The translations under genes were made by a program, and so were the position numbers. Below, one piece after another: positions 33,091-41,572 of a DNA stretch of 64,000 nucleotides (its first letter is position 1; each line of letters opens with the position of its first letter). The DNA lies in the NCBI RefSeq assembly GCF_008704205.1, contig NZ_VXLC01000014.1, positions 434,001-498,000 on the forward strand, given 5' to 3'. The DNA comes from Nocardia colli. GTDB lineage: Bacteria > Actinomycetota > Actinomycetes > Mycobacteriales > Mycobacteriaceae. Below the pieces are notes generated by a model. The model worked only from the letters and a program-made list of their open reading frames with translations, made no database searches and was not told the DNA's origin.

Positions 33091-34008
33091 GTGACACGCA
33101 CCGTCCCCACCGATGCCGAGCTGGCCGCCTCCCTGGCCGGCGATTTCACCAGCGCCTACGCCGAGGTCAACGGCGTCCGGTTGCACCACGTCACCGGCGG
33201 CGCGGGGGAGCCGCTGATCCTGCTCGGCGGCTGGCCGCAGACCTGGTGGCAATTCCGGAAGATCTTGCCGCAGTTGGCCCTTCGCTACCGGGTGACCGCC
33301 GTCGACCTGCGCGGCATGGGCGGCTCGGCCAAACCCGAGTCCGGCTATGACAAGAAGACCATGGCGCGCGACATCCACGAACTGATCCGCCATCTCGGTC
33401 ACCGGTCCGCGTTCGTGGCCGGGCACGATATCGGCGCTTCGCTGGGCTATCACCTCGCCGCCAACTTCCCCGAGTCGGTGCGGCGGCTGGTCACCATCGA
33501 TCTGGGCGTCCCCGACGCGGCCTGGCAGGCGATCCCGATGCTGCCCAGCAGCGATGATCAGGTGACGGCGCTCGGGGACGGGCGCGGCGGCTATCCGTGG
33601 TGGTTCGCCTTGAACCAACTACACGGACTGCCTGAACAGCTGCTGGCCGACCGCTTTCGGCTGGTGATCGATTGGCTCTACGGGCACATGCTGCTCGATC
33701 AGTCGTCGGTCGAAGAGGAAGCGCGGCGGATCTACGCGCACGCCTACGATGCGCCGGAGGCGATTCGGGCGGGCAACGGCTGGTATCGGACGATGCGCCA
33801 GGACATCGCGGACCTCGCGACCTACGATCCGGTGACGCTGCCCATCCTGACCCTGGCCGGGGAGGAGTCGTATCCCGCTCTGCGCGAACAGATGTCGGCG
33901 GACAAGGGCACCGACATCCGGGTCGTCGAGGTCAAGGGCAGCGGGCACTACATTCCCGAGGAGCAGCCGGAGCAGGTGGTACGTGAGCTGACCGCCTTCT
34001 TCGGCTAG
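33091..34008 (+). CDS. Alpha/beta hydrolase, epoxide-hydrolase-like
   Basis: The 305-residue protein has oxyanion motif LLGGWPQTWWQF, nucleophile D113 in VAGHDIGASLG and the catalytic His in GSGHYIPEEQPE (~289). An Asp nucleophile with this surrounding is typical of epoxide hydrolases or haloalkane dehalogenases. The GTG start at 33091 follows GAAAAGGTAA, a fair ribosome-binding site. The operator-like motif upstream suggests control by the TetR gene 100 bases before. The gene overlaps the convergent ABC exporter end by four bases. Confidence 0.86.
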   Translation: MTRTVPTDAELAASLAGDFTSAYAEVNGVRLHHVTGGAGEPLILLGGWPQTWWQFRKILPQLALRYRVTAVDLRGMGGSAKPESGYDKKTMARDIHELIRHLGHRSAFVAGHDIGASLGYHLAANFPESVRRLVTIDLGVPDAAWQAIPMLPSSDDQVTALGDGRGGYPWWFALNQLHGLPEQLLADRFRLVIDWLYGHMLLDQSSVEEEARRIYAHAYDAPEAIRAGNGWYRTMRQDIADLATYDPVTLPILTLAGEESYPALREQMSADKGTDIRVVEVKGSGHYIPEEQPEQVVRELTAFFG

Positions 34009-35888
34009 GTCACCGCACGCTCGGGTAGGTAGGCGGCGGCCTGGAGGCCGAACAGCTGGGCGTAGGTGCCCTCGGCGAGCATCAGTTCGGTGTGGGTGCC
34101 TGCCTCCACGACCCGGCCGCGGTCGAGCACGATGATCTTGTCGGCATGCCGGATGTTGGCCAGGCGGTGGGTGATCAGGATCGTGGTCCGGTGCTCCGCG
34201 GCTCGGCCGGTGCCGCGGCTCAGGCGTTGCAGGGACTGGAATACCTGATGCTCGGCGCGGGCGTCCATGGCCGCGGTGGGTTCGTCGGCGACCAGGATGG
34301 GGGCGTCCCGGTAGAGGCCGCGGGCCACGCTGATCCGCTGCCACTGGCCGCCGGACAGGTCCTGGCCGTTGGCGAATCGCCGGGACAGCACGGTCCGTTC
34401 GCCGTCGGGCAGTTCACCGATGACCGCGTCGGCTCCGGATTCTGCTGCCGCACAGGCGATCGCGCGGCCATCGGGATCGGTTCGTTCGATCCGGCCGATG
34501 CGGATGTTGTCGCGTGCGGTCATCGGCCAGCGCGCGGGATCCTGCATGACCATCGCGATGCGGCGGTAGATGGATTGTTCGTCGACCGTGGCCAGATCGA
34601 CGCCGTCCCATTGCACTCGACCGCTGGTCGGCAGGTACAGGCCGGTGATCAGCTTGGCCAGCGTGCTCTTGCCCGAGCCGTTCTCGCCGACCAGGGCGAC
34701 GATCTCGCCGCGGCCGATGGTCAGGCTCACCTCGCGCACCGCGGGCTCGTCCTGGCCGGGATAGGTGAACGACACCGAATCCAGGGTGATTTCGCGCGGA
34801 TCGGCAGGCGCGCGCCCGGTCGCGGACGGCCGGGTGCGCCGCTCGGTCTGCTCCAGCAGGTTGGCGTAGAACTCGAGGTAGAGGATGTTCTCGTAGAGGC
34901 TGTTGATCCCGATCATGGTCTGCGACAACGCGGTCGTGGCCATCCGCATGGCCACGACCGCCGTGCCCGCCAGCGCCAGCGGCAGTGCGTCCAGGTAGAG
35001 CAGCAGGCCGAGCACGCCGTAGGCGAGGCCGGTGCCCACCCCCGCGACGGTGCGGCCGGCCAATCGCACTCGTGCCCTAGCCAATTCGACCCGGCTGGTC
35101 TCGTCGGTGAGCTGCTCGCTGATCCGCCGATACTCGGCGAGCAACGCCGGACCGGCTGTGCACGAGCGCAATTCCGCCGCGGTGTCCCGGCCGGACAGCA
35201 GCTCGCTGGCGATCGCGGTCCGCAGGTTGCGCGTCACCATCCGGATATAGGACTGATAAGACAACTTCGCCGCTCGAGCCGAAGCCCACAGCTCCGGCAG
35301 CACGGCCAGCAACACCAGCGGCGCGAGCAGCGGATGCAGCACCGCCGTCGTGATCACGGCGGCGATCACATGGATCAGCGCGCCCGAGATGCTGACGATC
35401 GCTTGCAAGCAACGATCGATACTGCCCATGCCGCGCTGTAGTCCCTGACGGACCAGGTCGGCGTAGTGGCTGTCCTCGAAGGCGACGAGTTCGACCCGCG
35501 CGATCGCGGTGTGCGCCTGGTCCCGGGCGATCCGCTCGGCTCTGGGCTTCAACAGGGCTTCCGCTGTGGCGGTGGCACTTTCGATCAGGGCGCGCACCGC
35601 TAGCGCGGCCGCGACCAGCCCGACCGACGGCAGCGCCGCCACCACTCGCTGCGGCGTCGGCCCCTGCGTGAGCAACCCGCCCAGCACGTCGGCGGTGGCC
35701 AGCAAGCCGAACGCGGTAGCGCAGCCGCCCGCCACGGCGAGCAGCACGGTGCCGATGGTCAGCCGCGCGGAAGCCTGCCAGGCCAGGCCGATCACCACGC
35801 GCGCGCCGGCCGGCAGCGCGAGCAGCGTCCGCCCCAGCCCGGCGGCGGCCACCTGCTGGTCCACCGTCATCCACGCGGGCGTAGTCAT
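34005..35888 (-). CDS. ABC exporter (fused membrane and ATPase domains), probable lanthipeptide transporter
   Basis: The 627-residue half-transporter has six membrane segments in an N-terminal domain (~35-330) and an ATPase domain with Walker A GENGSGKSTLAKL, signature LSGGQWQRISVARG and Walker B ILVADEPTAAMD. It has no C39 peptidase domain, as is usual for class I LanT transporters. It is divergent from the lanthipeptide genes, 281 bases from the precursor. ATG 35888 was chosen; GTG 35936 in the same frame is an alternative. Export of the modified peptide is inferred from position. Confidence 0.85.
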   Translation of the reverse strand: MTTPAWMTVDQQVAAAGLGRTLLALPAGARVVIGLAWQASARLTIGTVLLAVAGGCATAFGLLATADVLGGLLTQGPTPQRVVAALPSVGLVAAALAVRALIESATATAEALLKPRAERIARDQAHTAIARVELVAFEDSHYADLVRQGLQRGMGSIDRCLQAIVSISGALIHVIAAVITTAVLHPLLAPLVLLAVLPELWASARAAKLSYQSYIRMVTRNLRTAIASELLSGRDTAAELRSCTAGPALLAEYRRISEQLTDETSRVELARARVRLAGRTVAGVGTGLAYGVLGLLLYLDALPLALAGTAVVAMRMATTALSQTMIGINSLYENILYLEFYANLLEQTERRTRPSATGRAPADPREITLDSVSFTYPGQDEPAVREVSLTIGRGEIVALVGENGSGKSTLAKLITGLYLPTSGRVQWDGVDLATVDEQSIYRRIAMVMQDPARWPMTARDNIRIGRIERTDPDGRAIACAAAESGADAVIGELPDGERTVLSRRFANGQDLSGGQWQRISVARGLYRDAPILVADEPTAAMDARAEHQVFQSLQRLSRGTGRAAEHRTTILITHRLANIRHADKIIVLDRGRVVEAGTHTELMLAEGTYAQLFGLQAAAYLPERAVT

Positions 35889-36003
35889 TTCGTCCACGCC
35901 GACGAGGGGCGCGGCATCGGATTCGGCCGTCGACACCCGATCAGGCTGGCCCGGCGGCCTTCCCGATCGGCAGAGATCCCGACCGGGCGGCGCCGGGAAC
36001 CTT

Positions 36004-36019
36004 GCCCGGCCGGCCGGGC
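36004..36019. repeat. 16-base palindrome in the lan divergent promoter region
   Basis: GCCCGGCCGGCCGGGC is perfectly self-complementary and lies midway between the ABC exporter and the precursor gene. It may be an operator or only GC-rich coincidence. Confidence 0.3.
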
Positions 36020-36169
36020 GAAATTCCCGGGCGTTCGGGACCGCCTCCTCTGCCGCGCAGGTGCGGCCACGAAGCACCGTGGGAGACGGCCGAATCGGGC
36101 GATCGACGCGGCCATCCGATGGGCACTACCAACCAACGCACACGGTGAACACGTGCGGAAAGGAATGAC

Positions 36170-36349
36170 ATGTCTGCACCAGTAGACGATTTCGACCTCG
36201 ACATTCGAATCGGCGAGCCGATCCGGATCCTCGCCCCGGTCATGTCCACCAAGACCACCGGCGGCGATTGGTGCGACGAATCGCACTGTCCCACCTGCGG
36301 ATCGGCCTGCAACACCGAACACCCGCCGCGCTGCACCAAGTACTGCTGA
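36170..36349 (+). CDS. lanA: Class I lanthipeptide precursor (59 residues)
   Basis: A 59-codon gene with SD AAAGGA begins at ATG 36170 and lies nine bases before lanC. The leader has FDLD at residues 8-11, equivalent to the FNLD box that LanB recognises in class I leaders. The C-terminal part has six Cys (35, 40, 43, 47, 55, 59) and nine Ser/Thr (26, 27, 29, 30, 38, 42, 45, 49, 56), ending in TKYC. LanB would dehydrate some Ser/Thr and LanC add Cys thiols to form lanthionine rings. The cleavage site is unknown; no dedicated leader peptidase is seen in the window. Confidence 0.88.
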   Translation: MSAPVDDFDLDIRIGEPIRILAPVMSTKTTGGDWCDESHCPTCGSACNTEHPPRCTKYC

Positions 36350-36358
36350 TCCGAGTCG

Positions 36359-37690
36359 ATGATGATTGGGGATCGTGCGTCGGCCATGGTCGATCGAATC
36401 CGTCCGGCCGATCGCGGATGGCGGCGGATACTGCCGGAAGAGCTTGCCGCTCAGGCAATTACCGTCGCGGTCGAGGTCGGGCGACGGCTGCGCGATCCCG
36501 AATCGATCGCGCGACAGCTGCCGGAGCCGCCACGCAGCACCGGGCGCGCCGTCTTGTACGGCCAGCTGGATCAGTGTCTGCCGGAACAAGGTTGGGCAGA
36601 GCTGTCGCATGACTGCCTGGCCGACGCCGTCCAGACCGTCAGGCAGGCCGAGCACGGATTTCTCGGCCTGTTCGGCGGACTGTGCGAGGTGGCGTTCGCG
36701 GCCGACGCGCTGTCCAGAGACGGCACCAGGTACCGTCGCCTGCTCGAAGGCCTGGACGGTCCGCTGTTCGCGGCCTCCACCTCGATGGGCGAGCAACTCG
36801 CCGCCCACCCGGCCGGGCTGCCGTTCCGATCGTTCGACGTCATCTCCGGCGGTGCGGGGGTCGGCGCATACCTGCTGCGGCGCACGGACGATCAGCACGC
36901 CGACGCGGCACTGCGGGCGGTACTGATCGGGCTGGTGGCGCTGTGCGACGTGCAGGACGGGCTGCCGAACTGGCATACCCCGGCCGCCGCCATGGTCCAG
37001 GACACCCCGTTGGCCCGGTCGTTTCCGGACGGTGTGTTCAATTGCGGGCTCGCCCATGGGATTCCCGGTCCGATGGTCTTGCTCGCGCTGGCCGAACTCG
37101 CGGGCATCACGGTGCCGGGGCAGCGGGACGCGATCGAACGGGTGGCGAATTGGTTGATCGCCCATCGAACCGACGACGAGTGGGGACCCAACTGGCCGAC
37201 CGCGGTTCCGCTGCCGGAACCGTCCGGCGCGATGCCGCCGAGCTACGGGCCGACCCACAATGCCTGGTGCTACGGCAGCCCTGGGGTGGCCAGGGGACTA
37301 TGGCTCGCTGGAACAGCGTTGCAGGACAGCGTGTTACGCACGCTCGCCGTGGACACGATGACCGCCGTCTACCGCCGACCCCCGGAGGCCCGGCGCAGTG
37401 ACCACTCACCCGGTCTGTGCCACGGCGTGGCCGGGCTGCTGCAGCTCACCCTGCGGTTCGCCCATGACACCGGCGACCCGGTGTTCGCCGCGGCTGCCGC
37501 GGAGCTGACCACCCGGGTGCTGTCCATGTTCCGGCCGGAGAGCCCGTTCGGTTACGTCGCGCTCGCCGAGAACGGCGCGACCGCGGACGATCCCACCCTG
37601 CTCGACGGCGCCGCCGGAATTGCCCTCGCGCTGCTCGCCGCCGCCACCGACATCCCGCCCGCATGGGACCGAACATTGTTGCTGTCCTGA
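36359..37690 (+). CDS. lanC: Lanthionine cyclase LanC
   Basis: The 443-residue protein has the LanC alpha-toroid signature: NCGLAHGIPGP (228-238, H233), WCYGSPGVA with zinc ligand C304, and LCHGVAG with zinc ligands C354 and H355. LanC catalyses Michael addition of Cys to dehydrated residues. A second ATG is directly after the chosen start at 36359; no strong SD is visible, so the start could be a few codons later. It sits between precursor and LanB in one operon. Confidence 0.92.
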   Translation: MMIGDRASAMVDRIRPADRGWRRILPEELAAQAITVAVEVGRRLRDPESIARQLPEPPRSTGRAVLYGQLDQCLPEQGWAELSHDCLADAVQTVRQAEHGFLGLFGGLCEVAFAADALSRDGTRYRRLLEGLDGPLFAASTSMGEQLAAHPAGLPFRSFDVISGGAGVGAYLLRRTDDQHADAALRAVLIGLVALCDVQDGLPNWHTPAAAMVQDTPLARSFPDGVFNCGLAHGIPGPMVLLALAELAGITVPGQRDAIERVANWLIAHRTDDEWGPNWPTAVPLPEPSGAMPPSYGPTHNAWCYGSPGVARGLWLAGTALQDSVLRTLAVDTMTAVYRRPPEARRSDHSPGLCHGVAGLLQLTLRFAHDTGDPVFAAAAAELTTRVLSMFRPESPFGYVALAENGATADDPTLLDGAAGIALALLAAATDIPPAWDRTLLLS

Positions 37691-37705
37691 GGATTTGAGC
37701 CGACG

Positions 37706-40700
37706 ATGACCGCCTCGAAGATCTACCGCCCGCTGGACTGGCTGATGGTCCGCGCGCCGTTGCTGCCGATCGAGCAGTATCTGGCGCTGGCCGATGCCGC
37801 GCCGATCGACACCGCGCCGGGAACGCTGGTGCCCGCCGACCCGCGGGTGCAGCGGGCGCTCGCGGTCGGCGGGGGTGATCTGCTGCGTGCCTTGGAACAA
37901 CCGAAAGGGGACGCCCGGGCGCGCGGCAGGTTGTCCAGAAAGCTCCAGCGCTACCTGATCCGGATGTCGAGCAGGCCGACGCCGTTCGGGCTGTTCGCGG
38001 GTGTCGGACTAGCGAACTGGGGCGAGCACACCGATCTCGCGCTCGCAGACGCTCCGGCGATCGTGCGCACCAGGCCGGATATGGGCTGGTTGCTCGACTT
38101 CGTCCGGCAACTGGAGCAACGCGCCGAAGTGCGTTCGCAGCTGAGCGTATTCGCGAACCCTTCCACCTTCACCCAGGCCGATCGGGTGTTCCTCAGCGAA
38201 CGGGCGGCGATCGGCGAGGATGCCAAAGCAGGCCAGTCGATTTCGCTGCGCGCCACGCCCGCGGTGCTGCGGGCGCTCGACTGCGCGCGGACTCCGCTGC
38301 CCTATGGACGGCTGGTCGAGGAGCTGAGCACGGAATTCGGTGTGGGCACGGCGAAGGCGGCGCGGCTGGTGGACCAGCTGTGCGAACAGACTCTGCTGCT
38401 CACCGACCTCCGGCCGCCGCTGACCGCCGCGGAGCCGGCCGGGTACGTCGCCCGACGCCTCGCCGAAATCCCTGCGGCCGCTGACGATTCGGCCGCTCTC
38501 GGCGACCTCCTCGAACAACTCGACGCCTGGGATCGGCTCGACCACGACCAGGCCGCGGCCGGGTATCCGAAGCTGGTTGCCCAGGCGCGGTCGGTGCACT
38601 CCGCGCCGACACCTAAGGGGCCGTTCCAGACGGATATGGCCACCCCGCTGGCCGGGAGCATGGTCAATCACGCTGTCGCCGACGAGGCCGCTCGCGCCGC
38701 CGAACTTCTACTGCGACTCAGTAATTGGCCGACCGGCCTGTCCCACCTGGACAAGTACCGTGCGTCGTTCATGGACCGTTACGGTGCCGAACGCGAGGTC
38801 GGCCTGCTGGAATTGATCGACCCGGAGATCGGACTCGGCGCACCGGGTCGCGCGGATCGCACCGAACCGGAGGACGCCGCACGGCAATTGCGGCTGCGCA
38901 CCCTCACCGAACTGGCACTCGACGCGATCAGGGATCGACGGCAGGTGGTCGAGCTCGACCCGGCGACCATCGCCAAGCTGGAGCTGCAACCCATCGACTT
39001 GGCGAAAGTGCCGCCTTCCCTGGATATTTCGCTGTTCGTGGTGGCCGAGTCCGCGGCTGCGGTGGACGCGGGCGACTTCCAGGTCGTGGTCGGACCCAAT
39101 ATGGGCGCCGCGGCGGCGGGCCGGGTGCTCGGCCGCTTCGCCGATCTGATCGGACCGCGGGCCGAGGCCGCGCTGCGCACCGCGGCCGCGGCGGAGGCCC
39201 ACAGCCGGCCCGGCCGACTGTGGGCCGAGGTCAGCTACTACCCGCTGCCCGGGCGCCTGGCGAACGTCGCGATCCGCCCGGCCGTGCGGGAGTGGGAGCT
39301 GGCGTCGGACACGACCCCCGGCGTCCCGGCCGACCGGGTGGTCCCGCTGTCCGAACTGGTTGTCGGGCTGCACGACGGCCGGTTCGTGGTGCGCTGGCCG
39401 CAGGTCGATCAGGAGGTCGTGGCCTGTGCCGGGCACATGCTCAACGCCGAGGTCGCGCCCGCCGCGCTGCGGTTTCTGGACGAGATCAGCCGGGCGGGCA
39501 AACCCGTTGCGGCACCGTTCCATTGGGGCCCGGTGGCCGGATTCCCGTTCCTGCCGAGGGTTCAGGTGGGCCGGATCGTGCTGGCTCCGGCCAGGTGGCG
39601 GCTTACCATCGAGGAGCGGACCGCGAAATCGGCGGCCGCGTTCACCGAGTTCTTCGACCGGTGGCGGGCGCGGTGGCAGCCGCCGCGATACGTCTACCTG
39701 GCTCTTTCCGATCATCGCCTGCTGCTGGACCTCGATTCACCGGCCCAGGTCGAACAGATCCGTACCGAAGGACGCGGCGTCCAGGAGATCTACCTGCACG
39801 AAGCGCTGCCCGCGCCGGATCAGGCGTGGCTGCCCGGCCCCGATGGGCATTACATCAGCGAAGTCGTGGTCCCGGTGGTGCTCGACGCGCACGAAACCCG
39901 GGACACCGCAGCCGCTCCGGTACGGGCCGCCCGCAAATCCGTGCCGCCGATTGCCGATCGAGTACATCCGCCCGGCAGCGACTGGCTGTTCGCCAAGCTC
40001 TATCACGTGCCCACGTTCGAGGAGGATCTGCTGGCCGAGCAGATCCGCGCGTTCTGCGCGCAGACCTTGGCCGACGGATCGGCCCAGAGCTGGTTCTTCA
40101 TCCGCTATACCGATCCGGACCCGCACCTGCGGATCCGCTGGCACGGCGATCCCGACGGATTGGCCGACCGGCTGGCGCCCGCGCTACTCAGGTGGGGAGC
40201 TGCGTTGGTGGACAAAGGATTCTGTCGCCGAGTCGTTCTGGACACCTACGATCAGGAGGTCGAGCGCTACGGCGGCACGGCCGGTATCGCGGTGGCCGAG
40301 GAGCTGTTCGCCGCCGACAGCGTCGCCGTGGTGGAACTGCTCGAGCTGATCGATCAGCGGCGGGTGGAACTGGACCGCACCCTGCTCGGCGTGTACACGG
40401 TGCACGACCTGCTGACCACGCTCGGCCTCGACGAACGCGAGCGTGACGCGCTCTACCGGCACAGCGTGCTCGACCGGCGGGCCACCGCCAAGGAGTACCG
40501 GAGTCAACAGGACGTGCTCAGGGCGCTGCTCGGCGATCCGGCCTGGCTGGCCGGGCAACCGGGCGGTGACGCGATCGCGGAAGTGCTCGACCGCCGCCGA
40601 ATTCGCTTGCAGGAAGCCGCATTCCAGCTCGATGCGCTCGACGCCCGCGGCGAGTTGCGCCGAACCCGGCTCGAGCTCGCCCGCAGCTTCGTACACATGC

Positions 40701-40804
40701 ACTGCAACCGGCTGCTCGGCTGCGGCCATCCTCCCGAACAACAGGTGCTCGGCCTGCTGCTGCGCGCGGGCGAGAGCCTGCGGCATGCGCCGATCGGGAG
40801 ATAG
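37706..40804 (+). CDS. lanB: Lanthipeptide dehydratase LanB, full length
   Basis: The 1032-residue protein has both parts of class I LanB enzymes: the glutamylation domain (RMSSRPTPFGLFAGV, residues 86-100; FMDRYGAEREVGLLELIDPE) and the C-terminal elimination domain of the SpaB_C type (from ~760: DWLFAKLYHVP, WFFIRYTDPDPHLRIRWHG). It uses glutamyl-tRNA to activate Ser/Thr of the precursor. It starts 15 bases after lanC and ends four bases before a convergent TetR gene, so lanA-lanC-lanB is a compact operon. Confidence 0.94.
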   Translation: MTASKIYRPLDWLMVRAPLLPIEQYLALADAAPIDTAPGTLVPADPRVQRALAVGGGDLLRALEQPKGDARARGRLSRKLQRYLIRMSSRPTPFGLFAGVGLANWGEHTDLALADAPAIVRTRPDMGWLLDFVRQLEQRAEVRSQLSVFANPSTFTQADRVFLSERAAIGEDAKAGQSISLRATPAVLRALDCARTPLPYGRLVEELSTEFGVGTAKAARLVDQLCEQTLLLTDLRPPLTAAEPAGYVARRLAEIPAAADDSAALGDLLEQLDAWDRLDHDQAAAGYPKLVAQARSVHSAPTPKGPFQTDMATPLAGSMVNHAVADEAARAAELLLRLSNWPTGLSHLDKYRASFMDRYGAEREVGLLELIDPEIGLGAPGRADRTEPEDAARQLRLRTLTELALDAIRDRRQVVELDPATIAKLELQPIDLAKVPPSLDISLFVVAESAAAVDAGDFQVVVGPNMGAAAAGRVLGRFADLIGPRAEAALRTAAAAEAHSRPGRLWAEVSYYPLPGRLANVAIRPAVREWELASDTTPGVPADRVVPLSELVVGLHDGRFVVRWPQVDQEVVACAGHMLNAEVAPAALRFLDEISRAGKPVAAPFHWGPVAGFPFLPRVQVGRIVLAPARWRLTIEERTAKSAAAFTEFFDRWRARWQPPRYVYLALSDHRLLLDLDSPAQVEQIRTEGRGVQEIYLHEALPAPDQAWLPGPDGHYISEVVVPVVLDAHETRDTAAAPVRAARKSVPPIADRVHPPGSDWLFAKLYHVPTFEEDLLAEQIRAFCAQTLADGSAQSWFFIRYTDPDPHLRIRWHGDPDGLADRLAPALLRWGAALVDKGFCRRVVLDTYDQEVERYGGTAGIAVAEELFAADSVAVVELLELIDQRRVELDRTLLGVYTVHDLLTTLGLDERERDALYRHSVLDRRATAKEYRSQQDVLRALLGDPAWLAGQPGGDAIAEVLDRRRIRLQEAAFQLDALDARGELRRTRLELARSFVHMHCNRLLGCGHPPEQQVLGLLLRAGESLRHAPIGR

Positions 40805-40807
40805 GAC

Positions 40808-41470
40808 CTAGCTCGCGGCACCCGCGGATAGGCGCAGCGCGACGTCGGGGAGCCGCCCGACCATGGCGATGGTGAACTCGGCGAGCAGATCGATGAGGCC
40901 GTCGCGGTCGACGTCCAGTCCGCCGTCGAGCCAGACCAGGACGAGTTCCGCGGCGCCGCCGGTGATCAGCTGCGAGGTCGCGGCGACCGCGGTGTCGTGA
41001 CCGGCGGGCAGGTCGAGGACCAGGCGGGTCTGCTCGGTGATGACATCGGCGACCCGGCGCATGCCGTCGAAGCGGCTGCGCATCAGCGGCTCGCTGCCGG
41101 AGGCCTGGGCGAAGACGACCTTGGCCCGGCGCGGGTCGTCGGTGAGCTCGGTGATGAGGGCAGCGACGCCGGCCCGGATCTTGTCCGACGGGGTGCCGTC
41201 GGTGCCCGCGACGGCCGCGCGCGCGGTGCCCAGGGCCGCCTCCTGGATTTCCAGGAGCAGTTCGGAGGCGAGCGCGTCCAGATCGGGGAACGCCTCGTAG
41301 AAGAAGCGGGGTCCGACCCGGGCCTGTTCGCAGAGGCCGCGCACGGTCAACGCGGACAGGCCCTGGGTGCCGACGATGTCCAGGGCGGTGTCCAGCAGCC
41401 GTCTGCGCCGATCTTCCCGGCGTTCGGCGGTCGAGGTGCCGCGGTAGGTGCCGCTGAATGCTCGGGTCAC
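40808..41470 (-). CDS. TetR-family regulator
   Basis: The 220-residue protein has the TetR helix-turn-helix LSALTVRGLCEQARVGPRFFYEAF (~residues 38-61) and an all-helical ligand domain. It is divergent from the P450-ferredoxin pair and the 102-base gap has two overlapping inverted repeats, so it probably controls itself and the P450. It is convergent with lanB; no site suggests control of the lanthipeptide genes. Confidence 0.9.
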   Translation of the reverse strand: MTRAFSGTYRGTSTAERREDRRRRLLDTALDIVGTQGLSALTVRGLCEQARVGPRFFYEAFPDLDALASELLLEIQEAALGTARAAVAGTDGTPSDKIRAGVAALITELTDDPRRAKVVFAQASGSEPLMRSRFDGMRRVADVITEQTRLVLDLPAGHDTAVAATSQLITGGAAELVLVWLDGGLDVDRDGLIDLLAEFTIAMVGRLPDVALRLSAGAAS

Positions 41471-41497
41471 CCGGCCAGTCTGGCAGAGCCGAAGTTG

Positions 41498-41529
41498 GGA
41501 AACAACTGTTTACGGAAACGTATGTTTCC
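41498..41529. promoter_or_regulatory. Double operator between TetR and P450 genes
   Basis: Two inverted repeats are seen: AAACAACTGTTT (arms AAACA/TGTTT, 41500-41511) and GGAAACGTATGTTTCC (arms GGAAAC/GTTTCC, 41514-41529). They lie in the 102-base divergent gap, where TetR proteins often bind. Confidence 0.6.
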
Positions 41530-41572
41530 TCTATCGTCTGAAGGGCCGCAGCGTTGCGAAGGGACGGCCGTC

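Noticed and set aside
40997..41572. An in-frame extension upstream of the P450 start
   Set aside because: It is antisense to the TetR gene and crosses the divergent operator region. P450 homology begins after 41573.
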